Shown one piece after another: positions 20,368 to 30,562 of a DNA stretch of 64,000 bases. Origin of the DNA: Endotrypanum monterogeii (Eukaryota > Euglenozoa > Kinetoplastea > Trypanosomatida > Trypanosomatidae); the NCBI GenBank assembly GCA_000333855.2, contig CM007343.1:121783-185782 (forward strand). The letters run 5' to 3'. The notes below the pieces were generated by a model. That model did not search any database, had not been told where the DNA came from, and was given only the letters and a program-made list of their open reading frames with translations. Made by a program: the position numbers and the translations under genes. Position 1 is the stretch's first letter. The number at the start of each line of letters is the position of its first letter.

Positions 20368-21342
20368 ATGAATCTTGTCACCTCGTATTTTCTGGTGCGG
20401 AAGCTTTCCGGCAGCCTCTCCCTGGGGGGAGACATTGTTGAGCACCAACAATCCCGTCAACGGGAGTACCTGGAGTGCCTTCGACTCAATCAGCAACACC
20501 CGAGCGTCGCGTCCATCCACCTCATCGTCGAAGGTGCGGACGCCTATAACCACTTACTTGAGCATGTTCTCTGCAATCCCCATTTTCACAGTGGATCAGA
20601 TTTGACCAGGTCTTCGCCGTCGGCAACTGCACAAAATCGACGACGACACGTCGCTCCGATTGTGCCTCTGGTGCGGTCTGGTACCGGAATGCCACTGTAC
20701 GCCGACTTCTTCGCCTACGCGAACCAGCTCCTCTCTCACCGCCTTACGATGGTATGTAACGCGGACGTGTATCTGTCCGCGAACCACTTCTCGTTGAGGG
20801 CGCTAGAACATCTTTTCCACTTGGCCAGCGCTCAGCGTCAACCGGAAACAGTGCCTTGCAAAACGAAACCGGAGTTGACGATGGGCATCATGGATAAACT
20901 CGGAGTTACTCGACACATGTCTGCAGGAGAGCGGGGTATCCCATTGGCACTGGCCCTCACGCGCTATGAAAGTGATCACCTTCTCGACGCACCATTTCTG
21001 TACGACTACCGTGGCTCGCACGATGCTTTTGTCTTTGTGCCGCCGGTTCCGCCGCTGCTTCTGCAACGTTTGGCTCACCCACAGAATTCCTACAAAGGGG
21101 AGAATGTCGTCTTATATGAGCTACAGCGAAGCGGGTACCTCACACTGAACCCAACCCTGGGCGATGGGGCGCGGATCGTTCACCGCCACGCTTCCGATCT
21201 CCGTCAGTGGTTTCCCCCAGTGGACGAATCGCGGTACGGTCGCGCACAACCGACCACGTTGGCACAGGCGGCATCACGCATTCGCAAGGAAATCGCTGAT
21301 GGAGGAGAGGCACTGAAGGGAAAGGACGTTAACACCATATGA
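20368..21342 (+). CDS. Glycosyltransferase-like protein, 324 aa
   Basis: The frame is open further upstream but its first ATG is at 20368, giving 324 aa. The order of short motifs resembles a widespread uncharacterised glycosyltransferase-like family: a strand then NADVY (131-135, where such proteins have an Asp-containing nucleotide-sugar motif), LTRY (197-200), GSHDAFVF (216-223), a GENVVLYEL-type segment (244-252) and NP followed by a late VHRHASDLR. No N-terminal membrane anchor is seen, so if it acts in the secretory pathway it lacks an obvious type II signal. Substrate is unknown. The family assignment is by motif impression, not alignment. Confidence 0.75.
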   Translation: MNLVTSYFLVRKLSGSLSLGGDIVEHQQSRQREYLECLRLNQQHPSVASIHLIVEGADAYNHLLEHVLCNPHFHSGSDLTRSSPSATAQNRRRHVAPIVPLVRSGTGMPLYADFFAYANQLLSHRLTMVCNADVYLSANHFSLRALEHLFHLASAQRQPETVPCKTKPELTMGIMDKLGVTRHMSAGERGIPLALALTRYESDHLLDAPFLYDYRGSHDAFVFVPPVPPLLLQRLAHPQNSYKGENVVLYELQRSGYLTLNPTLGDGARIVHRHASDLRQWFPPVDESRYGRAQPTTLAQAASRIRKEIADGGEALKGKDVNTI

Positions 21343-21975
21343 ATAACAGAAATCTTTTTTTTTTCATCCTTTCTGCGCTACAGTGTTGTGGGTGTCGCCG
21401 CTGCGACGCCACGCGTCGAGAAATCGCGTTTTTTCCGCCCATTCTCACCACACCCTCTGCATGCTTTGTGTGTACGCTCCTGGTGAGCACACTGGAGAGA
21501 ACATCCTACGTGAAGAAACAACATGGATGATGTCGTCATCACCTCCCCCGCCGCGAGAGTGTGCATTCACCAAACAAACAAGTAAAAGAAGCGGTCTGTC
21601 GCACGTAGCGGCCACTGATACCGCCCTGCGAGCAGCAGGTGCAGTTAAGATATACCTCTTCTTTGAATAAGTGAAACCATGGAATCGTGCTGAATGAGTG
21701 CTCCGCGCTCGCGGAAACCCCTTTTTTTCCCGAAACTTCCCTTTGCCCCCTTCGTCTCTATCCCCCTTTCGCCCTGCCCCCCCCCCTCCTCTGCACAAAC
21801 GCATACACACACATATATATACATATATATATGTATATATATATATGTGAACACACTGTTTTTTTCCTGTGCTAGTGTCTTCATGCCACAGCCGTTAAAC
21901 ACCCGACAGAAGCAAGTGCGAGCAACTCCTCTGCTGCCCCCCCCCCTCCTCTCTCTCTCTATCTATCTACTCTAC

Positions 21976-22010
<35 letters not shown>

Positions 22011-23492
22011 TAGATCTATAGAGAGAGATTGATACATCCGCCTCTCCGCCGTGGTACCTTCTCGAACTCATCTCAAGGTATTTTTTTTATATTTACTTTT
22101 TTAAATATTTTTGGAGCGGTGGTGAGCCTCTTACAATATCAAACGCGCACGCAGCGTTCCGCTCATCTCTGTGGAAGCAGCGCCGCCTCGCCTCTTCCCT
22201 ATTCCTCCCTCCCTCCCTCCCACCTCTTCTTTTTGACGTTGACCGTTAGACAGAGGGTGGAGGGGGGCGTTATATATACATACGCATACACTCCTGGTGG
22301 TCATCATACCGAAGTGATTATTCTAAAAACTGACTCCTCACGAATTTGGTGTGACTCCACTCCAGCTGGAAGCGATACACGCACACACATACGACCTCAT
22401 CTTTTTTTCCCTCCATTTTTCACTCGATTTCTTCGCTTCACAGATTCTGTTGGACGTCCGTTTGTCTATTCATCTGCTGCTCAAAGCTTCCGCCTCCTCT
22501 TCCCCCCCCCCCTTCCTATCTGCTCACATCAGCTTTTTTTTTCTTCCTTCAACATCCACCTCATTATTATTATTAGTGTTTTTTTTTTCATCCAAAGCAC
22601 CGCCTCTCTCTCCCTCTCCTCGCGTTCTATAGCGAGTTCTACACGCGATACATTGGTTCTCGTGTGTTTTCTCGGGGACGGAAGTGTTGTTCAAGCTTAC
22701 TTTGGGTACTCGATCTTTATTTGTCTTGTATTTCTACGATTGTTTTTTTATTTTTTTTCGTTTCAGATATCCATTTTATTATTATTGTTATATGTATGTT
22801 TGCGTGTACGTGCAGGAGTGAAAGCATATCAACGGTGCATATATATATATATATATATTTGCTGCTCGGCCGGAATACACCCCCCCCCCACCCCCTCTTT
22901 TCTTTTTTGATCCCTATCATTACTGATCGCATCCGTCTTTACTATCATCAACTAGAGCGTGTGATGCATCTTAGTTTTCTCCACGTATTTTCTAGCCTTT
23001 AAATATTGTTTGCTTGTTTCAGACAGAGAGGAAGCGATTTCTTAGTCTTTAATTGCCCCTCGTTTTTTTTTCTTTTCCCTCATTCCATCCCCCCATCCGC
23101 CGCTTTGTATTTGAAAGTCAGCTCCTCAGCCTATTCTGTGGCTAATAAGCTCCTCTGGAAGTCATTCCACAAGCTTCTGTGTACAACCACCCTCGTCCCC
23201 CCCCCCTCTCGCTAATTATATTTTTATCAATCGCTGGGAATTTCTTCCCCGATCCCCCCCCCTCGTCCGCTACTACCATCATTGCTCTATTTACGTCTTC
23301 GCCATTAACTAATATATATATATATATTTAATATCTTTTTCGTGTGTGCGCTAGACTCTCGTTTTTTTTTTCTTTTTTCCTCCATCGTTTATTCCCTCCT
23401 TTCCCCTCCCTTGACTTCACAATCTTCAGGCTTCACCCTGTGAGGTCATCTTAGTGACTCCAACAGAGTCGAGCAGCGACAATCTCATCATA
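21343..23492. other. Intergenic spacer
   Basis: About 2.1 kb of pyrimidine-rich, low-complexity sequence with TA tracts near 21825-21846, 21980-22008, 22841-22858 and 23312-23327. Long frames rich in Phe, Leu, Ser and Tyr arise from the T-rich composition. No gene seen. Confidence 0.65.
23360..23429 (+). promoter_or_regulatory. Strong candidate spliced-leader acceptor for the FtsX-like gene
   Basis: About 65 bases of almost pure C/T end in CTTCAG (AG 23428-23429), 63 bases before the ATG at 23493. This is one of the clearest trans-splice acceptor contexts in the window. Confidence 0.7.
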
Positions 23493-26400
23493 ATGCATCC
23501 ATCCTCGCCTGTCCACTACCCTGCAATCGACCACGATGGCGTCGAGAGGCCGGTGAAGGGTCGTGAGCATGCCAGCGGGGGCAGCGGCCTTTTGAAGGCA
23601 CTGCAGTTGAGCTGGGTATACACATTCGCAGATATTCGTCGACGGCCGCGCAACGTACTCATCGGCACCGTAGCCGTGGTGCTGCTTGTATTTTTCTCAG
23701 CTGTCCTCATCACCGAGGTACAGAAGGCTCCATATATTCTCCTGCACCTCGCCGAACTCACCGTGGGCGAGGTTGACGTCCTAATTCTCGGTAGCGATGA
23801 GATGCCGCTGCTGAACTACACAAAGGTGAACCAGTCCCTTGGGGCGGCTCCCGTTGTTGATGCCGCGGCGCCACGGTGGACTATTCGGGCCAACATGAGC
23901 TCGGTGGCGGACAAGCGGCGGGAGGCGAGCACTCCTGGCGCAGTGAACTCTGTGCCCCGTATAGTCTTATCCAACGTCCTAGTCATCGACTCCGAGCTCG
24001 AGAAGCAGTCGAACATCGGACGCAGATGGCCGCACCGAGAAATTGGCTTCGCCGAGGTCCATATTTCCCGCTTGTCGGCCGACTATATCGGCGTTTCCCC
24101 GAACAAAGGCCAACGCGTTGCGCTAGATGTCAGCGCAGCGTTTGTCAGCGGGTTACTTGGCAAGGATCCCTTCTCCCTAACCCTTACGCGCCCCGCCCAA
24201 GTTACAGACGCGCTATCGTTCTACCAGACAGCCTTTTTTGTTCTCAATAACATCGAAGGGGACACAATAGACATCATGCAAGTGGGCTCACTGAATGTGG
24301 AAGTAACCGTGGCGGACGCGGTGGATTCAGCTGGAGGCAAGTACCCGAGTGTTTTCGGCAACGTTGTGGTCATGGATAGCCGAGAATTAGTTCAGGTGTT
24401 TTTGGACCAGAGTTGTCTGGCGGGTCCCGAGCTTATCGGTCTGTCGCCGGGTCTCCACTTCCCCACGATTCCTGAACTGCTCGGTATTTCCCTCCCCGGC
24501 ATAAGTTCCTTCAATATAAATGATTATGCGATGATGGTGGTGGTGATCTTGGAGGGGCGGTACGACATGTATTATTCCGACTCCAAGCGACGAGGTCAAG
24601 TACTGAACGTGAAGTCAAACGAGATGATGACGACACTTGGCCTGGACTTCGAGGGTCGCGTGACGTATCCGGTGGAGACAATGATAGAAACGATGGACAT
24701 GTTTCGCGTGTTGGTGACCTCAGCTTTCGTGACGTTGGTGGTCGGCGTTATTGTACTGGGGGCGATCGTTCTCTTCACGCTGCTCCAGATCAATGCCGAG
24801 GAGCGGCAGTTCGAACTGGCCATGATGCGCGCACAGGGCATGGTGCACAAACAAATTATCGGAATTCTCGTGATACAGACGCTCACCTTCACAGTACCCG
24901 GGGCGGCGATCGGATTGTCGCTCGCTTTTGCTGTGAATGCCGCCTTCGAAGCTGTTCTGGCAAGGCTCACGAAGGCACCACCGCGCCTCACTGCGATGTC
25001 AACTGTGGCGATCATCATAAGTGTTACGATGGGCTTTCTGATGCCCCTTTTGGCCACCTACGGTCCTGTGAAGAGAGCACTGAGCAGCACCCTGCGTGAC
25101 GCGCTCGATGTCTACCGACAGACCTACAACGAGGTACACGTGAGGATGATTCGGCTCGAGGAGATGGGTCTCAGCATCTCCCAAGTCCTCATCGGCCTCT
25201 TCCTGGTTCTTGTAGGTTTTACGGTCTACTATCTCGTGCCGATGAGCTTGATTTTTTCCGATACGATGATGTTTTTTATCCTCTTCGATCTTGTCCTCAT
25301 CTCCATGATTGCCGGCTTGTGTATGATGACCCATGTACTTCAAAAACCAATGGAGCTGCTTGTGCTGTATTTGCTTCTCTGGGGGCGCGAAACGCGACTC
25401 TGGACGCTCATCCAGAAGAACCTGCATAGCCACCGCGAGAGAAACACCAAGGCGTATATGATGTTCCTGATTAGCGTGGCGTGTGTCGTTGGATCCGGTA
25501 TTATTTTCAGTATGTTAGCCACCGTGTCCACGCAGCTGACACAACTGACAAACGGTGCGCAGGTGACAGTGGTGTCGAGCACCTTCTCTGTCCCGCTGAA
25601 CCAGAAGCTCATTGATGCGTTCATGGAGACCGAAGGAAAACGGTATGCGACGCATTGGGCCTACACTTCTTTCCAGCTGAGTGAATACCCGCAGATATCC
25701 CGTTCCACGCAGGTGGGAAATATCGTCAGTACCTTCCGCAATATCGGTGTGCGGGCAGTGACGGCCTCGTTCATGGATTCGACCTATTCAGACTACAACA
25801 TAGTCAACCGCTACAGCGATGGCTACAATCTTCCTCTCAATTCATTCGGGCATCGCGATGTCATCCGCAGCATGTACGAGGACCCTCCACGGCGCACAAT
25901 AGGCAATGTTGAGGGCCTCTTCGTCTCTGGATTCCCTCAGGGGACGCGACCACCAGATCTATCTTTGAAGCAGTCGTACTTGATTCCAATGATCATATCC
26001 TCGGCAGCCGAGGACGGGATGGGGCTGAGTGTGAATGCAGCAGCCCAGCTGCGCTTCAGCTACACCCTGATGGACTCGAGAAAAATACCCACCACCTTTT
26101 ACGTCGAACCGCGAGCCTTCATGAATCGCATTTCGGGCTTTCTCACCATTTCCTCGCTACCCTTATTCTTATCAGCAGGCAGCATATTCATTCCATCGAA
26201 CAACTTCCTGGATTTGCTCAACCCCGTCACCTTCGACTTTGAAGAAGGCGACAATATCTTCATATCAGAGACAGCGATCCTGGAGGTGTATCAGGAGAAA
26301 TTATACGTCAGGCTGCGTGAGGGTCTCACCAAAAGTGAGCGCGGAATATTTGTGAACTCCCTCCAGATGTACACGGACTCAGTCGCCCACACCACGACTG

Positions 26401-26846
26401 ACACCGAGGAGACATTAGAGCAGCTCAAGACGGTAGAGAACATGATAATGCTGCTCCTCGTGTTTTCCTCGATAATTTGTGTTATCCTCTGTGCTTTTAT
26501 GATGTGGGTCACATTTATCGCAAACGTGGAGCTCAACCTGTGGACATTTGGTGTGTTGCGCTCGCTCGGGTTCCGGACGGCGCAGCTCCTGCGCAGCACC
26601 ATCTACGAAGCGCTCTGTATCGTTGTGTCTGCATTTATATTCGGAGTGGCAGTGGGTATTATAGTTGGTATAGTCATGTCCCTTGTAGTCTCCCAGATCT
26701 TGGTGATTCCACTCAAAATCATATTTCCCTACACCTTCACTGTGACTCTTTTTGGCATTGCACTGGTGGCCGCCGTCATCGGCCCGATCGCTTCTTTCCT
26801 GAGGATACGCAAAAAAACTATCGCCTCTATCCTCCGCGGTAGCTGA
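23493..26846 (+). CDS. Large FtsX/MacB-type ABC permease-like membrane protein
   Basis: The first ATG of the frame gives 1117 aa. Architecture is that of a tandem FtsX-type permease: one membrane segment near 55-74, a large extracytoplasmic domain (about 75-405), a block of membrane segments at about 408-525, further segments near 562-615 and 655-680, a second extracytoplasmic domain (about 690-980), and a final FtsX block of membrane segments (985-1110). Each FtsX block carries the family's cytoplasmic coupling-helix motif: ERQFELAMMRAQGM in the first and LWTFGVLRSLGF in the second, which in bacterial relatives contacts the ATPase. No ATP-binding domain is present, so it would need a separate ATPase or act otherwise. 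It likely spans a membrane; substrate unknown. A well-formed acceptor supports the chosen start. Confidence 0.88.
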   Translation: MHPSSPVHYPAIDHDGVERPVKGREHASGGSGLLKALQLSWVYTFADIRRRPRNVLIGTVAVVLLVFFSAVLITEVQKAPYILLHLAELTVGEVDVLILGSDEMPLLNYTKVNQSLGAAPVVDAAAPRWTIRANMSSVADKRREASTPGAVNSVPRIVLSNVLVIDSELEKQSNIGRRWPHREIGFAEVHISRLSADYIGVSPNKGQRVALDVSAAFVSGLLGKDPFSLTLTRPAQVTDALSFYQTAFFVLNNIEGDTIDIMQVGSLNVEVTVADAVDSAGGKYPSVFGNVVVMDSRELVQVFLDQSCLAGPELIGLSPGLHFPTIPELLGISLPGISSFNINDYAMMVVVILEGRYDMYYSDSKRRGQVLNVKSNEMMTTLGLDFEGRVTYPVETMIETMDMFRVLVTSAFVTLVVGVIVLGAIVLFTLLQINAEERQFELAMMRAQGMVHKQIIGILVIQTLTFTVPGAAIGLSLAFAVNAAFEAVLARLTKAPPRLTAMSTVAIIISVTMGFLMPLLATYGPVKRALSSTLRDALDVYRQTYNEVHVRMIRLEEMGLSISQVLIGLFLVLVGFTVYYLVPMSLIFSDTMMFFILFDLVLISMIAGLCMMTHVLQKPMELLVLYLLLWGRETRLWTLIQKNLHSHRERNTKAYMMFLISVACVVGSGIIFSMLATVSTQLTQLTNGAQVTVVSSTFSVPLNQKLIDAFMETEGKRYATHWAYTSFQLSEYPQISRSTQVGNIVSTFRNIGVRAVTASFMDSTYSDYNIVNRYSDGYNLPLNSFGHRDVIRSMYEDPPRRTIGNVEGLFVSGFPQGTRPPDLSLKQSYLIPMIISSAAEDGMGLSVNAAAQLRFSYTLMDSRKIPTTFYVEPRAFMNRISGFLTISSLPLFLSAGSIFIPSNNFLDLLNPVTFDFEEGDNIFISETAILEVYQEKLYVRLREGLTKSERGIFVNSLQMYTDSVAHTTTDTEETLEQLKTVENMIMLLLVFSSIICVILCAFMMWVTFIANVELNLWTFGVLRSLGFRTAQLLRSTIYEALCIVVSAFIFGVAVGIIVGIVMSLVVSQILVIPLKIIFPYTFTVTLFGIALVAAVIGPIASFLRIRKKTIASILRGS

Positions 26847-27022
26847 AAGACGGCGGGGGGAGCGCGTGTGTGTGTGCCTTGCTCTCACAAGACACAAAGC
26901 ACATCCTATATAAATATATCTGCTAGTATTATTGTTATTGTTATTATTATTTGCAAGAGGAAGTATTTGAATACACTAAATCACACCGCCTCGCCCACCC
27001 AAGAAAAAGAGGTCGGTAGGTT

Positions 27023-27048
27023 TTATTATTATTATTATTATTATTATT
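27023..27048. repeat. (ATT)n trinucleotide repeat
   Basis: Eight or so tandem ATT units in the 3' region of the FtsX-like gene, with a shorter TTA tract about 90 bases upstream. Confidence 0.9.
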
Positions 27049-28555
27049 TGTGCAGTTTCTCGATCACTCATTTTGACCATCCTGAGTATCGAGCGTGAGC
27101 TCAACGGTAGCAAACGTGAAGGGGCATGTGCGTACCAGTGACCAGGTTTCCAATACGTCACACTGCCACTGTCTCTGGTCCGCTGACGCTTCCGTCATAT
27201 ATATATATATATATTTATATTTTTATAATTTGTTTTTGTTTTTGAAGCTCGCAGCACCATTATTTTTGTTACTGTGATTGTGTGCCTTTTTTGTTGTTGT
27301 TCGGATATTGATCCGCCTCCCCCCCCCTTCTGTCCGGGCCATGTTGCACATTTTGTATATCCGATGCAATAAACCTTTGGGGGGGGAGGGAGGGAGAGAA
27401 AAACTCGCATCGCGAGGGAAGACAGAAAGTGTTTGTTATTTTTGTAAGGCGAATGATATGTAGTGCGCATGCGGCGCACACATGTGACTGAGGAAGGTCA
27501 AGGACAAGTAATGGATGCAGGCTACTAATATGATGGGAAGCCCCTCTCCCAAAACACCGGCCTCTCCTTGCCGTCTCGCTCCCTCCCTTCCTCTCCTCCT
27601 CTTGCTTTACTGCATTGAATCTTTTGCACTTATTTATATTTGTGTTTCTGCAGGGTCCAGTATAAATATACACACACACACTCTATATATATATATTTTA
27701 TTATTTATTTATGTTGGAGGTCTGAAGCAAAATAAAAACTAGGCTCTACCAGTGCGTCACGTAAAAAGGGGGGAAATGAAGATGTACGTGTGTGTGTGTA
27801 TGTAAAGGGAATGGGTAGGGCCTTGAACATGCTGAATATATTTAAAAAAATAAAAGCAATGAAAAGGAATGCAACGCTCGCCACTGTTCACGCACACACA
27901 CCGACACCTTCTTTGTATGATATCTCCTCCGCCACTGGAACCTTGCACTGAAGCTTGCGCTTCGACCCAGGAATTCACTTGGCCACGGCGCCTCCTTAAC
28001 ATGTGTGTAGAAATGTACATTTGTGGCATCTCTAAGATTTTTTTTTAGCTTTCCCTCCCCCCCCCCCCTCCCTTGTCTCCTCTCCGTGGCTATACTTGTG
28101 GATATATAAAGAAGAGAGCAAAACGACCAGGACAAAAAAAAAAAAAGAAAGGTAAGGTGTCTCTGCTGATGTGACCGCTGACCCTTTTACTTGTGTCTCA
28201 CTTTATATATATATATATATATTACATTATATATGTCACTGCACCGGTGGGGACGAAGTAATTTTTGGAGATAATTGTTCACATTTTCCTTTTTCCGTAT
28301 CTTTCCTCCTTTTTGATTCGTCCTTCTTTTCAATACCCTCTCTCTCTGTCGCGTCGTGTTTTTCGTTGATCAGAGCCATTCCTTTTTTTTTTTTTGTTGT
28401 GTGTGTGTGTGTTGGCGTTTTGTTATATTTTCAGCTTCGCAGGAGGCCTTGAAAGAGATTGCTGTAACGCACACCTTATTTAACCTTTGTTTGTTTGTTG
28501 TTGTTATTTTTTCTTTTTTTAAACACACTCGCTCATCGCAGGAAACACGTCAACA

Positions 28556-28990
28556 TTGACTACGCGGCGGGCGGAAGGGCGCACTGGCCCCGCATTCTGT
28601 GATGGGCGGCGGATTCTTCAGGGAACGACTCCCTGCTACCGATGCAGAAAGCCGTTTCTGTCTCCGAGAAAGTCGGGTACTCATGACCCAACGAACTCGG
28701 GGTCGTGTTGCTTCTGACGTCTCGTACCAGTGAGTGGATCGTGTGGCAACACAGCGAGATGCCCAATCGAGTCACATCTACACTATCGGCGTACTAGTCT
28801 AAGTGTCGAGGTAGCCTGGACACATTATAACCGGCCCCTACAACCCCTAGACTGGAGCGTTTTCAAGTCATCCCGCGAGGCGACCTGAGCGAAAGGGGTG
28901 GTAGTGTGGTGTCTATGACGTGGGGGTGCTGCTCTCGCACCCCAGGCAACCATCAGTAATGAGTTTTTTGTTGCCTCCAACAGCCAAAAT
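28556..28990. other. Complex-sequence island in spacer, possible degenerate retroposon or ncRNA
   Basis: About 430 bases of balanced-composition sequence lacking the microsatellites around it. It carries no long ATG frame. A 7-bp perfect hairpin (GGGGTGC at 28923-28929 with GCACCCC at 28937-28943, 7-base loop) lies near its right end. It could be a SIDER-type retroposon remnant in a 3' UTR or a structured RNA. I see no second copy in this window. Confidence 0.35.
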
Positions 28991-29640
28991 CAAGTTGTGG
29001 TAAATTCTGTAGAGTATCATACCTTCATCAACATACAATTGTATCTGCGTACATTCCTGGACTTATATGCTCTTCGTGCACGGTATATCTATATGCATTA
29101 ATTTGTTTATGTATATAGCAAGCACATGGGAGAGTGTCATATAGGATCGCGCTTTTTCTCGGTTGTATGTCCCGGCGAGTTTGTGATCCTCGTTTGCTGT
29201 TGCTCAGTCCAAGTAACAATTATCAGTGAGAGCAGAGGGATTGGAGGGGGAGGTGGTCAAGACGTGATACAGAATCGGTCGCAGTGTTAACACCTCGTAG
29301 TCCCCCCCCCCTGTTTGTTCGCTATCTGCACACGGCAGTCTAGGCATCGTAGCGTATCTCTAATTCTGCGTATGCTTCTCTTCCTCTATTTTTTTTCTTT
29401 TTTTGTGTGTGTGTGCACTGACATCCTCATTTTCTTCCTCTCCTGCACAAACCTTTTCAAACATACATACGCAAGGCACCTAGTGGTGTAGATGAATGTT
29501 GCAATACTCCGCACCTTGAGCTCCATCTTTTTTTTTTTTCTGTTGCCTCCGGTCACACACGCTTTCTCCGCGCGCGCGCGTGTGTGTGTAGGTGTAGGTG
29601 TAGGTGTGGATTTTCTGCTATGAGAGTATTGAAGCAATAG

Positions 29641-29642
<2 letters not shown>

Positions 29643-29675
<33 letters not shown>
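29643..29675. repeat. (AC)16 microsatellite
   Basis: AC dinucleotide tract on the + strand about 180 bases before the amidase gene, one of the few long AC (rather than TG) tracts. Confidence 0.92.
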
Positions 29676-29786
29676 ACTGCCTTCCTCTCTTTAACTGTAC
29701 ACTCCCGTGCGAACGACCTTTCGGCGTTCAATAGGAGTGTCCTGTGCCTACGGGAGACAAACATCACAGCACTCGTTCCTCCACGT

Positions 29787-29802
29787 TTTTTCCATCCTTT
29801 AG
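29787..29802 (+). promoter_or_regulatory. Candidate spliced-leader acceptor for the CHAP amidase gene
   Basis: A T/C-rich tract ending CCTTTAG (AG 29801-29802) lies 50 bases before the ATG at 29852. It supports 29852 as the start, because the open frame further upstream would lie before the splice site. Confidence 0.6.
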
Positions 29803-29851
29803 TCACATAGGGACTGAACGCAGCCTCGACGTAATCCTCGGTGCGGAGCAG

Positions 29852-30562
29852 ATGGGCATGCTTCCTGCAACACAAAGCGTCCACTGCCAGGGCTGTGCGG
29901 TTGCCCTGCACGACATTTGTGGATACACAGACCAAGGCGTGCCCGCGTACAGCAATGGCACCTCTGAAACATGGACGAAAAAAAAAAACTTTCATGAGGG
30001 CCTCTTCATGGGCTACCAATGGCAGTGTGTCGAGTTCGCGAGGCGTTGGCTCTGGGTAACGCACAGACTTCTGCTGCCGGAGCGTAACTGCGCATACTGT
30101 TTTTCTAGCTGCACACACGTCTATCGACCCAAAGAGGGCGCGTCCACGAGTCTACAGCAGCAACAAAGAGGTACTAGCGAAGCTGCTGCAGAGCGGATCG
30201 ATCCAGGGCTGCGAGAAAACAAAAAAGTGTGGGAAAAAGTACCTGCAAAGTTTGTGCAGCAAGGTTCACTGGTGCCGCCGGTGGCCGATAGCTTGATTGT
30301 CTATCCAATGAGCTTTGGCAGTCCTTGGGGGCACATTGGTGTCATTACCGCCGTTGACCTAGATCGCCGCCTTGTCTACGTTGCAGATCAAAACCGATAC
30401 TTCCACTACTGGGGCACCAAGTCGTACAGCGCCGTCTTCCGACTGGATATCCACAAAAACCGCTTCTACATCCGCGATCACGAGAGTGAGTGCACAGGGT
30501 GGCTGACATTTCCCACGGCAGTGGAGGGTCACGTGGCGGTGTCTGTGCCCGGGAGCCGCTGA
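29852..30562 (+). CDS. CHAP-domain amidase, trypanothione-synthetase-like (stand-alone)
   Basis: The first ATG gives 236 aa. The protein matches the N-terminal amidase half of glutathionylspermidine/trypanothione synthetases, which hydrolyses the amide between glutathione and spermidine. Landmarks: GYQWQCVEFARR with the nucleophile Cys59, GHIGVIT with His161, and ADQN (178-181) supplying the acidic/polar partner. All catalytic positions look intact. An insertion of about 30 polar residues (95-125, Gln-rich) is longer than I expect for the family. The C-terminal ATP-grasp synthetase domain is absent: the frame ends shortly after the CHAP fold and no such domain follows downstream. It may therefore be a dedicated amidase in thiol-polyamine metabolism, or a CHAP peptidase of other specificity. 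Confidence 0.88.
   Translation: MGMLPATQSVHCQGCAVALHDICGYTDQGVPAYSNGTSETWTKKKNFHEGLFMGYQWQCVEFARRWLWVTHRLLLPERNCAYCFSSCTHVYRPKEGASTSLQQQQRGTSEAAAERIDPGLRENKKVWEKVPAKFVQQGSLVPPVADSLIVYPMSFGSPWGHIGVITAVDLDRRLVYVADQNRYFHYWGTKSYSAVFRLDIHKNRFYIRDHESECTGWLTFPTAVEGHVAVSVPGSR

Larger units (their letters stand above)
26847..29851. other. 3-kb intergenic spacer
   Basis: No convincing gene. It contains trinucleotide ATT/TTA repeats (26926-26952 and 27023-27048), several TA tracts, a complex-sequence island at 28556-28990 described separately, and an (AC)n tract at 29643-29675. It should hold the 3' UTR of the FtsX-like gene and the leader of the amidase gene. Confidence 0.6.
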
